This document shows positions 1 to 8,255 of a DNA stretch of 27,235 nucleotides, piece after piece. The notes under the pieces were generated by a model. That model was not told where the DNA came from. It did no database searches and saw only the letters and a program-made list of their open reading frames with translations. Where the stretch lies: contig MGYR01000009.1 in assembly GCA_001801825.1 (NCBI GenBank), positions 8,899-36,133 of the forward strand, read 5' to 3'. This stretch comes from Gammaproteobacteria bacterium RIFCSPLOWO2_02_FULL_56_15. Lineage in GTDB: Bacteria; Pseudomonadota; Gammaproteobacteria; Eutrophobiales; Eutrophobiaceae. Numbering within the stretch: position 1 is the first letter of the stretch; the number at the start of each line of letters is the position of its first letter. The translations under genes were made by a program, and so were the position numbers.

Positions 1-1
1 C

Positions 2-1438
2 ATCGACGGGAATACAGACCCCGACCCGGTAAACAGGATACTTGCCCAGCTTGCAAAGAGGCCTGACTCCCTGCTTGCCTGCACAGTGATGCCCGGTCCG
101 CAGGTTGCCACGGCCATAGCAGCATCCAGAGCGGTCCGCAGCGCCTTCCCCCGGGTTCCGATCCTCTGGGGCGGCTATTTTCCCACTCTGTACCCTGACT
201 CTGCACTCAACTGCTCCTATGTGGATTATGTTGCGAGAGGCCAGGGAGAACACACCCTGCTGGAATTACTGGCGGGCCTGCCGGACGCAGGCGATCCGGT
301 CGCCGGTAACGGTGTGTACGTTTCCTCCTGCAAGGATCCTTCGGCAATCGCCTCCGTGAACGGATTGAGCTGGAAACTCGATGGCAGGATTATGCACAAC
401 CCGGATCGTGGTTTTATCAATCCGGATACCTTACCGATGTTTCCCTATCACCGGCTCGACGATGTGGAGCAGTACCTGCGCCCCAGTTTTCTGGGCAGTC
501 GTACCGGCGTGCACCAGGTCAGCATCGGGTGCCGTTTCCGTTGCAGTTTTTGCGGTGTGGCATCCATGTTCAATGGAAACACCTGTATCCCGGCAGCAGA
601 CCGGCTCGAACGTGATTTACTGGCCCTGCGTCGCTATGGCTTCAACGCCATGCAATATTACGATAATAATTTCTTTGACCGGGAGGAATACACACTGCCG
701 CTGCTGGAGGTCATGGCCAAATATCCGACACCCTGGTGGTGCTATGGCAGGGCCGACGCCCTCGCCACTGCCTCTGACCAGACCTGGCGCTTGATAAACG
801 CAAGTCAATTGCGCATGGTCTATATCGGGGCGGAGGCAGCGGATGATCGCGCTCTGCGACGCATGAAAAAGGGCACCCGGGTGGAACACACCTTCGAAGT
901 CGCCAGACGTTGCCGCAACTACGGGGTTATTCCCGAATTTTCCTTTGTCCTCGGGGGGCCGGAAAGCAGCGATCCCGCAGCAGACATCGAGAATCATTTC
1001 CGCTTCATCAAGAAACTGAAACAGATCCACCCTGAATGTGAAGTGATTTTGTATTTCTATACCCCTACTCCGCAACGTGATATTCGCTTCAAAAAATCGG
1101 ACACTCATATCCCGGTCATGCCCATGGCAGGACTGGAGGACTCCGGGCTACCGGCAACGCCGGAGGAATGGACAGAAAAGCGCTGGCTTGATTTTGTGTG
1201 TCACCAGGATGCTCCGTGGTTGACACCGGCGCTGCGCAGGCGGGTGCAGGACTTCAGCAAGGTACTGTACTGCCGTTTCCCGACGGTACAGGATTATTCA
1301 ACCCCGGCGTGGGGGAAACTATTGTTAAAAAGCCTGGCCGGCTGGAGATACACTACCAGTCGTTACAGCAACAGCTACGAACTGGATCTCGCGCGGCGCT
1401 GGGTACGATTACGCGAACCGCAAAGGGAAAGCCTGTAG
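2..1438 (+). CDS. B12-binding-type radical SAM protein (5' end outside window)
   Basis: The reading frame is open from base 2, so the true start lies upstream; an internal GTG/ATG at 86/89 falls inside the conserved N-terminal domain and is not a credible start. The first ~100 visible residues have the Rossmann-like pattern of B12-binding domains of radical SAM enzymes (a PGPQVA turn, then PILWGGYFPTLYP and later GQGEHTLLEL). The iron-sulfur CX3CX2C motif follows as CRFRCSFC at about 537-560. Further on come YDNNFF, GAEAADDRALRRMKKGT and FVLGGPES, typical of the TIM-barrel core. The family uses a 4Fe-4S cluster, SAM and often cobalamin for methylations or other radical chemistry; the substrate cannot be read from sequence. 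It converges on the next gene (- strand) with a 54-base gap. It is less similar to the two later B12-type enzymes than those are to each other. Confidence 0.85.
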   Translation: MDGNTDPDPVNRILAQLAKRPDSLLACTVMPGPQVATAIAASRAVRSAFPRVPILWGGYFPTLYPDSALNCSYVDYVARGQGEHTLLELLAGLPDAGDPVAGNGVYVSSCKDPSAIASVNGLSWKLDGRIMHNPDRGFINPDTLPMFPYHRLDDVEQYLRPSFLGSRTGVHQVSIGCRFRCSFCGVASMFNGNTCIPAADRLERDLLALRRYGFNAMQYYDNNFFDREEYTLPLLEVMAKYPTPWWCYGRADALATASDQTWRLINASQLRMVYIGAEAADDRALRRMKKGTRVEHTFEVARRCRNYGVIPEFSFVLGGPESSDPAADIENHFRFIKKLKQIHPECEVILYFYTPTPQRDIRFKKSDTHIPVMPMAGLEDSGLPATPEEWTEKRWLDFVCHQDAPWLTPALRRRVQDFSKVLYCRFPTVQDYSTPAWGKLLLKSLAGWRYTTSRYSNSYELDLARRWVRLREPQRESL

Positions 1439-1492
1439 ACGATCCGTTATAATTCGACGAGTGGCCGTCTGCACCACCTATACCCGCTACAG

Positions 1493-2545
1493 CTAACCAA
1501 ATGCGCTACAGCATCTGGAACAGGCAGGCAACAACCCTCCAGCCGCAGTTACCGCGTCACGGAAGCGGTTAAAGACGCCGGAGCACCAGATCGCCCCCAG
1601 ATCCTGTTCGTAGAGATTCCCCACGGCCAGGTTGTAGCATCTTCCATGGGCGGGGATTACCGTACCATCGGACTTGATCATGATATTTCTGAAGATATCC
1701 CTGCACCGGTTGCCGAAAAGCACCTGCGGGGACTTGTAATACAGATCAAGCCGGTCCCTGGTTTGAATCTCCGGTGAAAAACTGACCGGGAAGGCATAAT
1801 CCCCCTGGGTGATCTCCTGGATTTCACGCCACAGGAGATCCAGGTCCAGGTTTTCGATTTGCACACCTGCGATGCAGGATTCCGTTGCCGGGTAGAGATT
1901 TCCATACGTCAGATTATGCCGATCAGCGACCTCGTGGGTGGTGAAATTCTGATGCAGGAATCCAAGCCTAAGCAGCGGGATGTGCCTGAAATAATCAATG
2001 AAAGCGGCAAGGTGTCCGATATTCCATTCCGTGATCACGGAAAATACAGATATGCCCGGAGATCCCCTGAAGCCGAGCAGCGCCTCGATACCCTCCATGG
2101 CACGCTGAAACGACCTGCGATTGCCGCGTATATAATTGTGTATATCGGGGGTGCCGTCCAATGAAATGAATATATCATTGAGTCCCGCCTTTACCAGTGC
2201 CTCCGCATGCCCGGCAAGCATCAGGGCATTGGTTGTCACCGCTGTATACAACCCCAGCCCGTTCGCATATTCCAGCGATTCGGAAAGGTGGGGATAGATC
2301 AATGGTTCCGTGAAACCATACCCCAGTTTCGCCCCGGGAAATTGATGGGCGGTCTGGTCAATCACCCTTTTAATCAGATCCAGGGGCATGTCCACTGGTC
2401 TCGTGCCCACCAGATTGGCGTAGAAATTGCTTTTCTCGTATCTCGTGCCTACATCACACATCCTGCAATGCAGGTTGCAGACGTTGTTCACACCCAGAAC
2501 AATCCATTCAGGGCGGGGCAAAGCTGACATGGGGTCGAGGTGCAT
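1493..2545 (-). CDS. Radical SAM protein with SPASM-type C-terminus
   Basis: This is a 350-residue protein with the radical SAM CX3CX2C motif at C23, C27 and C30 (VCNLHCRMC), a GYGFTEPL stretch near residue 75 in place of the usual GGEP, and ISLDGTPDIHNYIRG around 127-141, all typical of the SPASM/twitch branch. The C-terminal part has Cys at 281 and 303 and a CSRCC group at 342-346, fitting auxiliary 4Fe-4S cluster ligands. IMIKSDGTVIPAHGRCYNLAVGNL is arranged like the SPASM segments of peptide- and small-molecule-modifying enzymes. It is the only gene of the first 10 kb on the - strand, convergent with the gene on its left and divergent from the kinase-like gene on its right. ATG at 2545 is chosen because a good -10 box lies just upstream; a second Met six codons in is possible. 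The substrate is unknown. Confidence 0.85.
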   Translation of the reverse strand: MHLDPMSALPRPEWIVLGVNNVCNLHCRMCDVGTRYEKSNFYANLVGTRPVDMPLDLIKRVIDQTAHQFPGAKLGYGFTEPLIYPHLSESLEYANGLGLYTAVTTNALMLAGHAEALVKAGLNDIFISLDGTPDIHNYIRGNRRSFQRAMEGIEALLGFRGSPGISVFSVITEWNIGHLAAFIDYFRHIPLLRLGFLHQNFTTHEVADRHNLTYGNLYPATESCIAGVQIENLDLDLLWREIQEITQGDYAFPVSFSPEIQTRDRLDLYYKSPQVLFGNRCRDIFRNIMIKSDGTVIPAHGRCYNLAVGNLYEQDLGAIWCSGVFNRFRDAVTAAGGLLPACSRCCSAFG

Positions 2546-2572
2546 AGGTATGGCTGATCCAGGGCTTCCCTA

Positions 2573-2602
2573 ATTATACCTGGGGAATATATCCTGTGCC
2601 CA
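2573..2602 (-). promoter_or_regulatory. Candidate sigma-70 promoter for the - strand radical SAM gene
   Basis: Read on the - strand, a perfect TATAAT (2578-2573) is preceded, at an 18-base spacing, by TGGGCA (2602-2597), a 4/6 match to TTGACA. Transcription would start near 2566, about 20 bases before the ATG at 2545. The box lies in the 50-base divergent gap and overlaps the start of the + strand kinase-like gene, so the two genes may interfere. Confidence 0.4.
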
Positions 2603-3621
2603 TGGGCAAACGGGACATATATCTTGAGAGTAAAGAGACCACAGGGTACCAAGGCAGGCTGGACTTCGAGGACGAATTCCCCGTCCTGGGCATCCCGGTC
2701 CGCTTTCGCAGCAATCATCCACTGGTAATCCAGCAGGCATTCACTGCATTGGGACACTGGAAACGGTTGTCCCGAGATCTGCAGGAACGGGCATCGCCTC
2801 TTGGAGTGGATATCGTCATTCAGGAAACCAGAGACCAATCGGCGCCTGCCGGGTATGACTTTAACTACCAGATTTCCGGCGATGACTTTCAGGCCCATTC
2901 CGGCGCTACCACACTCCGGGCCAGCAGACGTACGGGAGCAGCCCTGGCCTTCGCCACGGAAGCTCTGTTGCAGGATGAGCCGGCATTCCAATGGTTCGTC
3001 ATCGAGGCACTGGCCCTGTTTCTGGTAACTGCTTCACGCAGGGTGCCGGTGCATGCCGCGGCAGTCGTCCTCGGCGGCAGGAGCCTGGCCTTCGCGGGAG
3101 CAAGCGGAGCAGGCAAATCCAGTCTTGCCTATGCCTTTCTCAGAAGGGGTTTTGACCTCTTGTCGGAAGATGCCTTGTATATAGGCACTGCTCCGGAGTA
3201 CCGGATTTGGGGAAACGCGACAAAGATTCATATGCTGGCTAATGCCTCGGGTCTGTTTCCTGAACTCGAGGGGCGTAAGGCGCAATTGAGACCGAATGGT
3301 AAAGTAAAGATCACCGTGCCGGTTTCAGAGATCGGGCAATGCAGGCCAGCCCTGTATACCGATGCAATTACCCTGTGCCTGTTGGAACCTAAACATGGCG
3401 AGCGGGACAGCGTATTGGAAAGAATTCCTCCGGATGTTGTACGGAAAGCCCTGTTTTCTTCCCTGGAACCCGGTTTTGATTTATCCAGGGAACAACTGCC
3501 GGCAGTGCTGGATTACCTGCTGCGAGGGCAGAACTATCGACTGTCAGTCGGATATGATATAAATGCGATTGTCGATTTAGTGCTGGATCACTTACAGTTT
3601 ACAAGGTTACTCGAGACATGA
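2596..3621 (+). CDS. HPr kinase-like P-loop kinase (HprK-related)
   Basis: The protein has 341 residues. The centre shows the HPr kinase/phosphorylase core: a conserved His in PVHAAAVV (~153), a beta-hairpin, a Walker A loop GASGAGKSS (~168-176), then RRGFDLLSEDALYI, which corresponds to the acidic Walker-B-like strand of HprK. The first ~130 residues have no recognised motif. True HprK phosphorylates Ser46 of HPr, but no PTS gene is nearby. Shorter HprK-related kinases are known from lasso-peptide clusters (peptide phosphorylation) and from exosortase-type clusters, so a role in modifying a peptide or small molecule is more likely here. GTG at 2596 is chosen because GGGGA ends nine bases upstream; ATG at 2602 is the alternative and changes only two residues. 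It is the first + strand gene of a long unidirectional run. Confidence 0.75.
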   Translation: MPMGKRDIYLESKETTGYQGRLDFEDEFPVLGIPVRFRSNHPLVIQQAFTALGHWKRLSRDLQERASPLGVDIVIQETRDQSAPAGYDFNYQISGDDFQAHSGATTLRASRRTGAALAFATEALLQDEPAFQWFVIEALALFLVTASRRVPVHAAAVVLGGRSLAFAGASGAGKSSLAYAFLRRGFDLLSEDALYIGTAPEYRIWGNATKIHMLANASGLFPELEGRKAQLRPNGKVKITVPVSEIGQCRPALYTDAITLCLLEPKHGERDSVLERIPPDVVRKALFSSLEPGFDLSREQLPAVLDYLLRGQNYRLSVGYDINAIVDLVLDHLQFTRLLET

Positions 3622-3686
3622 TGACCGTATCGGAGCCAGACAGAGAATCCCCCCCAACAAGTTGGGCATGACCCGGGTATTTTCCC

Positions 3687-5141
3687 ATGGTTGACGTACT
3701 GCTGGCCCACGCTTTCTTTCTGGATAACGACACCAAGCAGCGCGAGGAAAAGTTTCGACCCTACCCTCCGCTGGCTACACTCTACGCCGCAGCAATGCTG
3801 CGCGAATCCGGCCTCACAGTGGATCTCTTCGATGCCACACTACTAAAGGAAAACGGCGATTTCTTCGATCGGTTTCTGGAAGAGCGCAGACCCAGACTCC
3901 TGGCCATCTATGAGGACAGCTTCAACTTTCTGAGCAAGATGTGTCTCACTCACGTCCGCGAAGCCGCCTTCCGGATGATCCGGTCTGCCAATGTCCGGGG
4001 GATTCCGGTCATCGTCAGCAGTTCGGACGCCAGTGATGAACCACTGCTGTATCTCTCGACAGGTGCGAACTATGTCATGCTTGGCGAGGCAGAAAACACC
4101 ATCGTGGAGGTGGTCTTTCATCTCCTGGAAGATACTCCGATGGATGCCGGAAAGATTGCCGGGATAGCATTCCTGGATCGAAATCATCCGGACCAGGTCC
4201 TGCTGACAGAACGCCGTCCAACAGAACGTAAGCCTGACCGATTCCCCTTGCCGGCGCGGGATCTGCTCGATATCGACGCCTACCGTACCGCGTGGGAAAA
4301 CACCCACGGCCGGTTCAGCATGAATATGGTCACGACGCGTGGGTGCCCTTACGCCTGCACTTGGTGCGCGAAACCCATCTGGGGGAAAAGCTATGCCGTG
4401 CGATCCCCGAAGACGGTCGCCGAGGAGCTGGCTATCCTGAAATCCCACTATGCACCCGACCACATCTGGTTCGTTGACGATATCTTCGGACTGAAACCCG
4501 GTTGGACCAGGGAGTTTGCCCACCATGTCGGTCTGATTGATGCCGCGGTGCCGTTCACGATCCAGTGTCGGGCCGATTTGATCAGGGAGGATGTAGTCAA
4601 GAGCCTATCCGCGGCCCGCTGTGAGGCCGTCTGGCTGGGCGCCGAAAGCGGCAGCCAGAAGGTTCTGGATGCCATGAAGAAAGGCATCACCATAGAACAA
4701 ATCCACCAGGCGAGAGAACTCCTCGGTTCGTACAACATCCGTGCCTGTTTTTTCATACAGTTCGGATATCCATGCGAGACCCTTGAGGATATCAAGTCCA
4801 CCATCCGTCTGGTAAAGACCGCCATGCCCGATGATATCGGGATCAGTGTAAGTTACCCGCTGACGGGCACTGAGTTCTACCGGCAGGTATTCCACGAAAT
4901 CAACGGGAAACGGAACTGGAAGGAAAGCAATGACCTCGACATCATGTTCAAAAGCAGGTTCGAGTCTGCGTACTACAGGCGCCTGGGTAATTTTCTGCAT
5001 CGCTACCTCAATACCCTGCACGGAAGATCCGGTAGCGGCCCCGCTGCAGGACTGGCCGAAGTTGAAGCGGAATGCGGCCGTTTGATTGCTGATGCCGGCA
5101 GCTATCAACACGACGTTTCGAACCATCCGGCATATACCTGA
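3687..5141 (+). CDS. B12-binding-type radical SAM protein (tandem copy 1)
   Basis: The product has 484 residues. The N-terminal ~180 form a B12-binding-like domain: it opens VDVLLAHAFF, has the YPPLATLYAAAML helix seen in this family, and ends with YVMLGEAENTI (~129-139). The radical SAM motif is C220, C224, C227 (GCPYACTWC). Downstream are IWFVDDIFG, a typical SAM-binding strand, and WLGAESGSQKVLDAMKKG. No DXHXXG cobalamin motif is visible, which is common in this group, so cobalamin use is inferred from domain layout. It is clearly paralogous to the next gene. The 65-base gap before it contains a small hairpin (CCCAA/TTGGG at 3653-3666) about 20 bases ahead of the ATG. The reaction is unknown; the fold suits methylation or ring-forming radical steps. 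Confidence 0.87.
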   Translation: MVDVLLAHAFFLDNDTKQREEKFRPYPPLATLYAAAMLRESGLTVDLFDATLLKENGDFFDRFLEERRPRLLAIYEDSFNFLSKMCLTHVREAAFRMIRSANVRGIPVIVSSSDASDEPLLYLSTGANYVMLGEAENTIVEVVFHLLEDTPMDAGKIAGIAFLDRNHPDQVLLTERRPTERKPDRFPLPARDLLDIDAYRTAWENTHGRFSMNMVTTRGCPYACTWCAKPIWGKSYAVRSPKTVAEELAILKSHYAPDHIWFVDDIFGLKPGWTREFAHHVGLIDAAVPFTIQCRADLIREDVVKSLSAARCEAVWLGAESGSQKVLDAMKKGITIEQIHQARELLGSYNIRACFFIQFGYPCETLEDIKSTIRLVKTAMPDDIGISVSYPLTGTEFYRQVFHEINGKRNWKESNDLDIMFKSRFESAYYRRLGNFLHRYLNTLHGRSGSGPAAGLAEVEAECGRLIADAGSYQHDVSNHPAYT

Positions 5142-5164
5142 AACCTACCCGCGGCCCAGTCACC

Positions 5165-6553
5165 GTGGCTGACCTGATACTTACCCATGGCTACTTTCTC
5201 TGCGAGGATGAGAAAGAACAGGGGATCATGAAACCCTACGCCCCGCTCGGCCTGATGTACCTGAGTTCCTATCTGAAATCACTCCACATCGATGTGGAAT
5301 TGTTCGATACCACCTTTTCCGACCGTGCTTCGCTTTATCAGCGTTTACAGCTTGCCCCGGGCGGTATCCTAGGCATTTATACCAACCTGATCACCCGCTC
5401 CAGCATCGTCAGAATCATGCAGGCAGCGAAGGCATGTGGCTACACCATAATTCTGGGTGGCCCCGAATCCGCCAATTACCCTGAAAAATATATGCAACAT
5501 GGAGCTGATTTCGTCGTCATCGGCGAAGGGGAACAGGCCCTGGCCGAACTCCTCCCTGCGATCCGCAACGGCAACCCCGCAAAGTTCCACACCATCCCCG
5601 GCATCCTCTTCCGGGACAGTAACGGTACGATTATCAGAACGCCACCGCGAGCAGCGCTTCGCAATATCAGTGCCTACCCCTGGCCCGACCGGGACAGTAT
5701 CGATATCGGACAGTATCAGTCCGTCTGGACCCGGCACCACGGATACAACAGCGTCAGCATGATTACTGCAAGGGGTTGTCCCTACCGTTGTTCCTGGTGT
5801 TCACACGCCGTCTTCGGGTACGACCATCGACGCCGGCCTCCGGCTGATTGTGCGGAGGAACTCGCCCATATCCTCGGCCGTTTTCAACCGGACCAGATCT
5901 GGTACGCCGATGATGTATTCACCATCAGTCACCCATGGATATTCGACTATGCAAGGGAACTTCACGGGCGCGGCATACATATCCCTTTCGAGACCATATC
6001 CCGGGCTGACAGGCTGATGAAGCCTGAAGTCCTGGATACGCTCGCCGGGATGGGTTGCGCAAGGATCTGGATAGGATCGGAAAGCGGCAGCCAGCGCATC
6101 CTGGATGCGATGCAGCGGGACGTGACCGTGGAACAGGTGAAATGGGCGACCCATGAGGCACGAGCCAGAGGGATCAAGGTCGGCATGTTCCTCATGTGGG
6201 GCTATGGAGAGGAAACCCTGGAGGATATCGAAAAAACGGTACGGCACGTCAAGGAATGCAGGCCGGATCTCTTCTTCACCACGGTTGCCTATCCCATCAA
6301 GGGAACGCCGTTTTTTGATGCCTATGCCGATCATATTTCCCTGCCCGGCCAGTGGGAAAACAGTACGGACCGGAATTACAAGCTCGATATACAACGCACA
6401 CCGGAATACTACCAGGCGGCTGACACGCTGTTGTACAACGAGGTGGAGGCCGAGCTTGCCTCCGGCCACGATGAGGAACAGGCACGACGCTGCAGGGAAC
6501 GGGCGGAGAACGCGCGCCGTTACCTGCGGGAGCAGGAACGTCGCAATGTCTAG
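5165..6553 (+). CDS. B12-binding-type radical SAM protein (tandem copy 2)
   Basis: The product has 462 residues and begins with GTG at 5165, 23 bases after the previous stop. The domain order is the same as its left neighbour: a B12-type domain (DLILTHGYFL, YAPLGLMYLSSYL, ILGGPES, VVIGEGEQAL at 117-126), then the cluster motif C205, C209, C212 (GCPYRCSWC), IWYADDVFT and WIGSESGSQRILDAMQRD. The first 50 residues and the GSQ..LDAM region align directly with the copy at 3687, so the pair arose by duplication, yet they are diverged enough to act on different positions or substrates. ILGGPES and the EGE loop are closer to family consensus here than in copy 1 (VSSSDAS and GEAEN). It overlaps the following methyltransferase by 8 bases, indicating coupled translation. 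Confidence 0.88.
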   Translation: MADLILTHGYFLCEDEKEQGIMKPYAPLGLMYLSSYLKSLHIDVELFDTTFSDRASLYQRLQLAPGGILGIYTNLITRSSIVRIMQAAKACGYTIILGGPESANYPEKYMQHGADFVVIGEGEQALAELLPAIRNGNPAKFHTIPGILFRDSNGTIIRTPPRAALRNISAYPWPDRDSIDIGQYQSVWTRHHGYNSVSMITARGCPYRCSWCSHAVFGYDHRRRPPADCAEELAHILGRFQPDQIWYADDVFTISHPWIFDYARELHGRGIHIPFETISRADRLMKPEVLDTLAGMGCARIWIGSESGSQRILDAMQRDVTVEQVKWATHEARARGIKVGMFLMWGYGEETLEDIEKTVRHVKECRPDLFFTTVAYPIKGTPFFDAYADHISLPGQWENSTDRNYKLDIQRTPEYYQAADTLLYNEVEAELASGHDEEQARRCRERAENARRYLREQERRNV

Positions 6554-7328
6554 TACCGTGCAACCCTTCGACGAACTAGCACGGGACTACGATGCCGAAT
6601 TCAGCCGTACTGTCCTCGGCGGGCTGCTGCGGAGCCGGACCCAGGACGAGATGCTGCGGCTATTCAAGCCGGGGGACCACCTGCTCGAAATCAACTGCGG
6701 GACGGGAGAGGATGCCGCCTTTCTTGCACAGAGGGGGATCGGGATTACCGCCACGGATAGCTCCGCGGAAATGATAGAAAGCGCCCGGAGAAAAATCGGC
6801 CGTCTGGCATTGCAAGACCGCGTGGAGATCAAACATTGTCGGTTTGACGATCTGGATTCCGTGCTGGGGGATCACCGGCGGTTCGACGGGCTGATATCCA
6901 ATTTCGGCGGACTCAATTGCAGCACCCACCTGGAGACGCTCGCGGCATCACTTTCGTTGCGGGTCAAGGCCGGAGGGTACCTGTTCCTGTGCATCATGGG
7001 CAGGTTTGTACCTTGGGAATGGTTCGATCTGGGATGCAGGGGAAAATTCGCCCGGGTGTGGCAGCGGCTTAGGGGCAAGACATTTTGGAGGGGGATGGAG
7101 ATCAGCTATTTCACCCCGGGTACGGTCATCGACTGTTTTTCACCCTATTGCGATCCGACGAGGGTGAATGGACTGGGCTTCCTGCTCCCGCCAACCTGTG
7201 CAAAATTCCTGGTATCAAGGCATCCCGGCCTTTTACACATTCTGAATCACTGGGAAAAACGTCTGGAATCCCTGCCCTTCATCCCGTGTCTCAGCGATCA
7301 CTTCATGCTCGTGCTGAAGAAGAAGTGA
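6546..7328 (+). CDS. Class I SAM-dependent methyltransferase
   Basis: This is a 260-residue protein. Motif I is LLEINCGTGED at ~46-56, followed by ITATDSSAEMIESARRK (motif II with the acidic residue that binds the SAM ribose) and FDGLISNFGGLNC near 113-125 (motif IV region). It belongs to the Methyltransf_11/25-like group. ATG at 6546 is chosen because it overlaps the preceding stop and gives the usual N-terminal length before motif I; the same frame is open further upstream inside the radical SAM gene, but that part does not look like protein of this family. It overlaps the next gene through GTGA at 7325-7328. The substrate is unknown; its position suggests it tailors the same product as the radical SAM enzymes. 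Confidence 0.85.
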   Translation: MSSTVQPFDELARDYDAEFSRTVLGGLLRSRTQDEMLRLFKPGDHLLEINCGTGEDAAFLAQRGIGITATDSSAEMIESARRKIGRLALQDRVEIKHCRFDDLDSVLGDHRRFDGLISNFGGLNCSTHLETLAASLSLRVKAGGYLFLCIMGRFVPWEWFDLGCRGKFARVWQRLRGKTFWRGMEISYFTPGTVIDCFSPYCDPTRVNGLGFLLPPTCAKFLVSRHPGLLHILNHWEKRLESLPFIPCLSDHFMLVLKKK

Positions 7329-8254
7329 CCGGAAATTCCATCTGGAGGGGCATCTGTCCGGATTGCCTGGCCGACATTGGGATCCCATGCTGGCCTGCTA
7401 TAGCCGTTGCCTGTCCCGGCTGCGGTGCGGGATTCCCCGCGACCCGTGGCATTGCGAGGATCATGAAAAGTCACCGTATCGAGCATTTCAGCAGCTTCCT
7501 TGAGGATTACACGAGGATCCGGCGTGCAGAGGGCCGGGGGTCCAGCGATGCCTCCTATTACCTCCGGCTGCCAGAACCTTCTCCGACCGACCCCATGGCG
7601 TGGCAATGGCGCATGCGCGCGATAAGTTTTCAATCCCTGTACCAATCCTGCTTTGCTACACCCGACGTCCCGAAGAAAGTCGTGGATCTAGGCGCCGGCG
7701 TCGGCTGGTTGAGCCACCGTCTGGCGTGCCTTGGCCATGAACCGGTTGCCGTCGACTTGAGTGTGGACGAGTATGACGGTCTGGGTGCGAGTATTCACTA
7801 TGGGGGAGGCTGGCCGAGGCTCCAGTCCGAATTTGATGACCTGCCTCTTGCCGACGGGCAAGCAGATATGGTCATCTACAATTCCAGTTTTCATTACAGC
7901 ACGGATTATCACAGAACTCTGGGGGAGGGACTGCGTATACTCGGACAAACAGGTATGGTGGTTATCCTGGATTCGCCGGTGTACAAACAGGCTAGGAGTG
8001 GTGAACAGATGAAAATCGAGCGGCACGCCCAGTTCGAGCAGCGCTTCGGCTTTCGCTCCGACAGCATCGACAGTGTCGAATACCTGACGTGGGATATGCT
8101 GGAGGAATTCGGGGCTGAACACGGACTGGTCTGGAGGCGTGTGCTGCCGTGGTATGGATTTCGATGGAGGCTGCGTCCCCTCCTCGCCAGGATCCGGGGC
8201 AGGCGCGAACCGTCGAGATTCGCCCTGCTCATCGGCAACAGAAGGACCGCCTGA
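7325..8254 (+). CDS. Methyltransferase with N-terminal zinc-ribbon
   Basis: This 309-residue protein starts with GTG inside the previous stop (GTGA), a classic coupled start. Residues ~11-33 hold two CXXC pairs (C11/C14 as CPDC and C30/C33 as CPGC), a Trm112-like zinc ribbon. After ~80 residues comes a class I methyltransferase fold: VVDLGAGVGWLSHRLA at 119-134, EPVAVDLS, then DDLPLADGQADMVIYNSSFHY, the usual Methyltransf_11 motif IV, and an arm with Asp/Pro (ILDSPVY). A zinc ribbon of this type joined to a methyltransferase is seen in enzymes of secondary metabolism and lipid or sugar modification, but the substrate is not evident. The next ATG is one base beyond its stop. Confidence 0.83.
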   Translation: MTGNSIWRGICPDCLADIGIPCWPAIAVACPGCGAGFPATRGIARIMKSHRIEHFSSFLEDYTRIRRAEGRGSSDASYYLRLPEPSPTDPMAWQWRMRAISFQSLYQSCFATPDVPKKVVDLGAGVGWLSHRLACLGHEPVAVDLSVDEYDGLGASIHYGGGWPRLQSEFDDLPLADGQADMVIYNSSFHYSTDYHRTLGEGLRILGQTGMVVILDSPVYKQARSGEQMKIERHAQFEQRFGFRSDSIDSVEYLTWDMLEEFGAEHGLVWRRVLPWYGFRWRLRPLLARIRGRREPSRFALLIGNRRTA

Positions 8255-8255
8255 G

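Noticed and set aside
1439..3686. Search of the gaps around the first radical SAM genes for a RiPP precursor gene
   Set aside because: The gaps are only 50-65 bases and hold no short open frame with a start and ribosome site.
3843..4526. 227-residue antisense open frame within the first tandem B12-type radical SAM gene
   Set aside because: No motif or start signal; the sense frame carries the full radical SAM signature.
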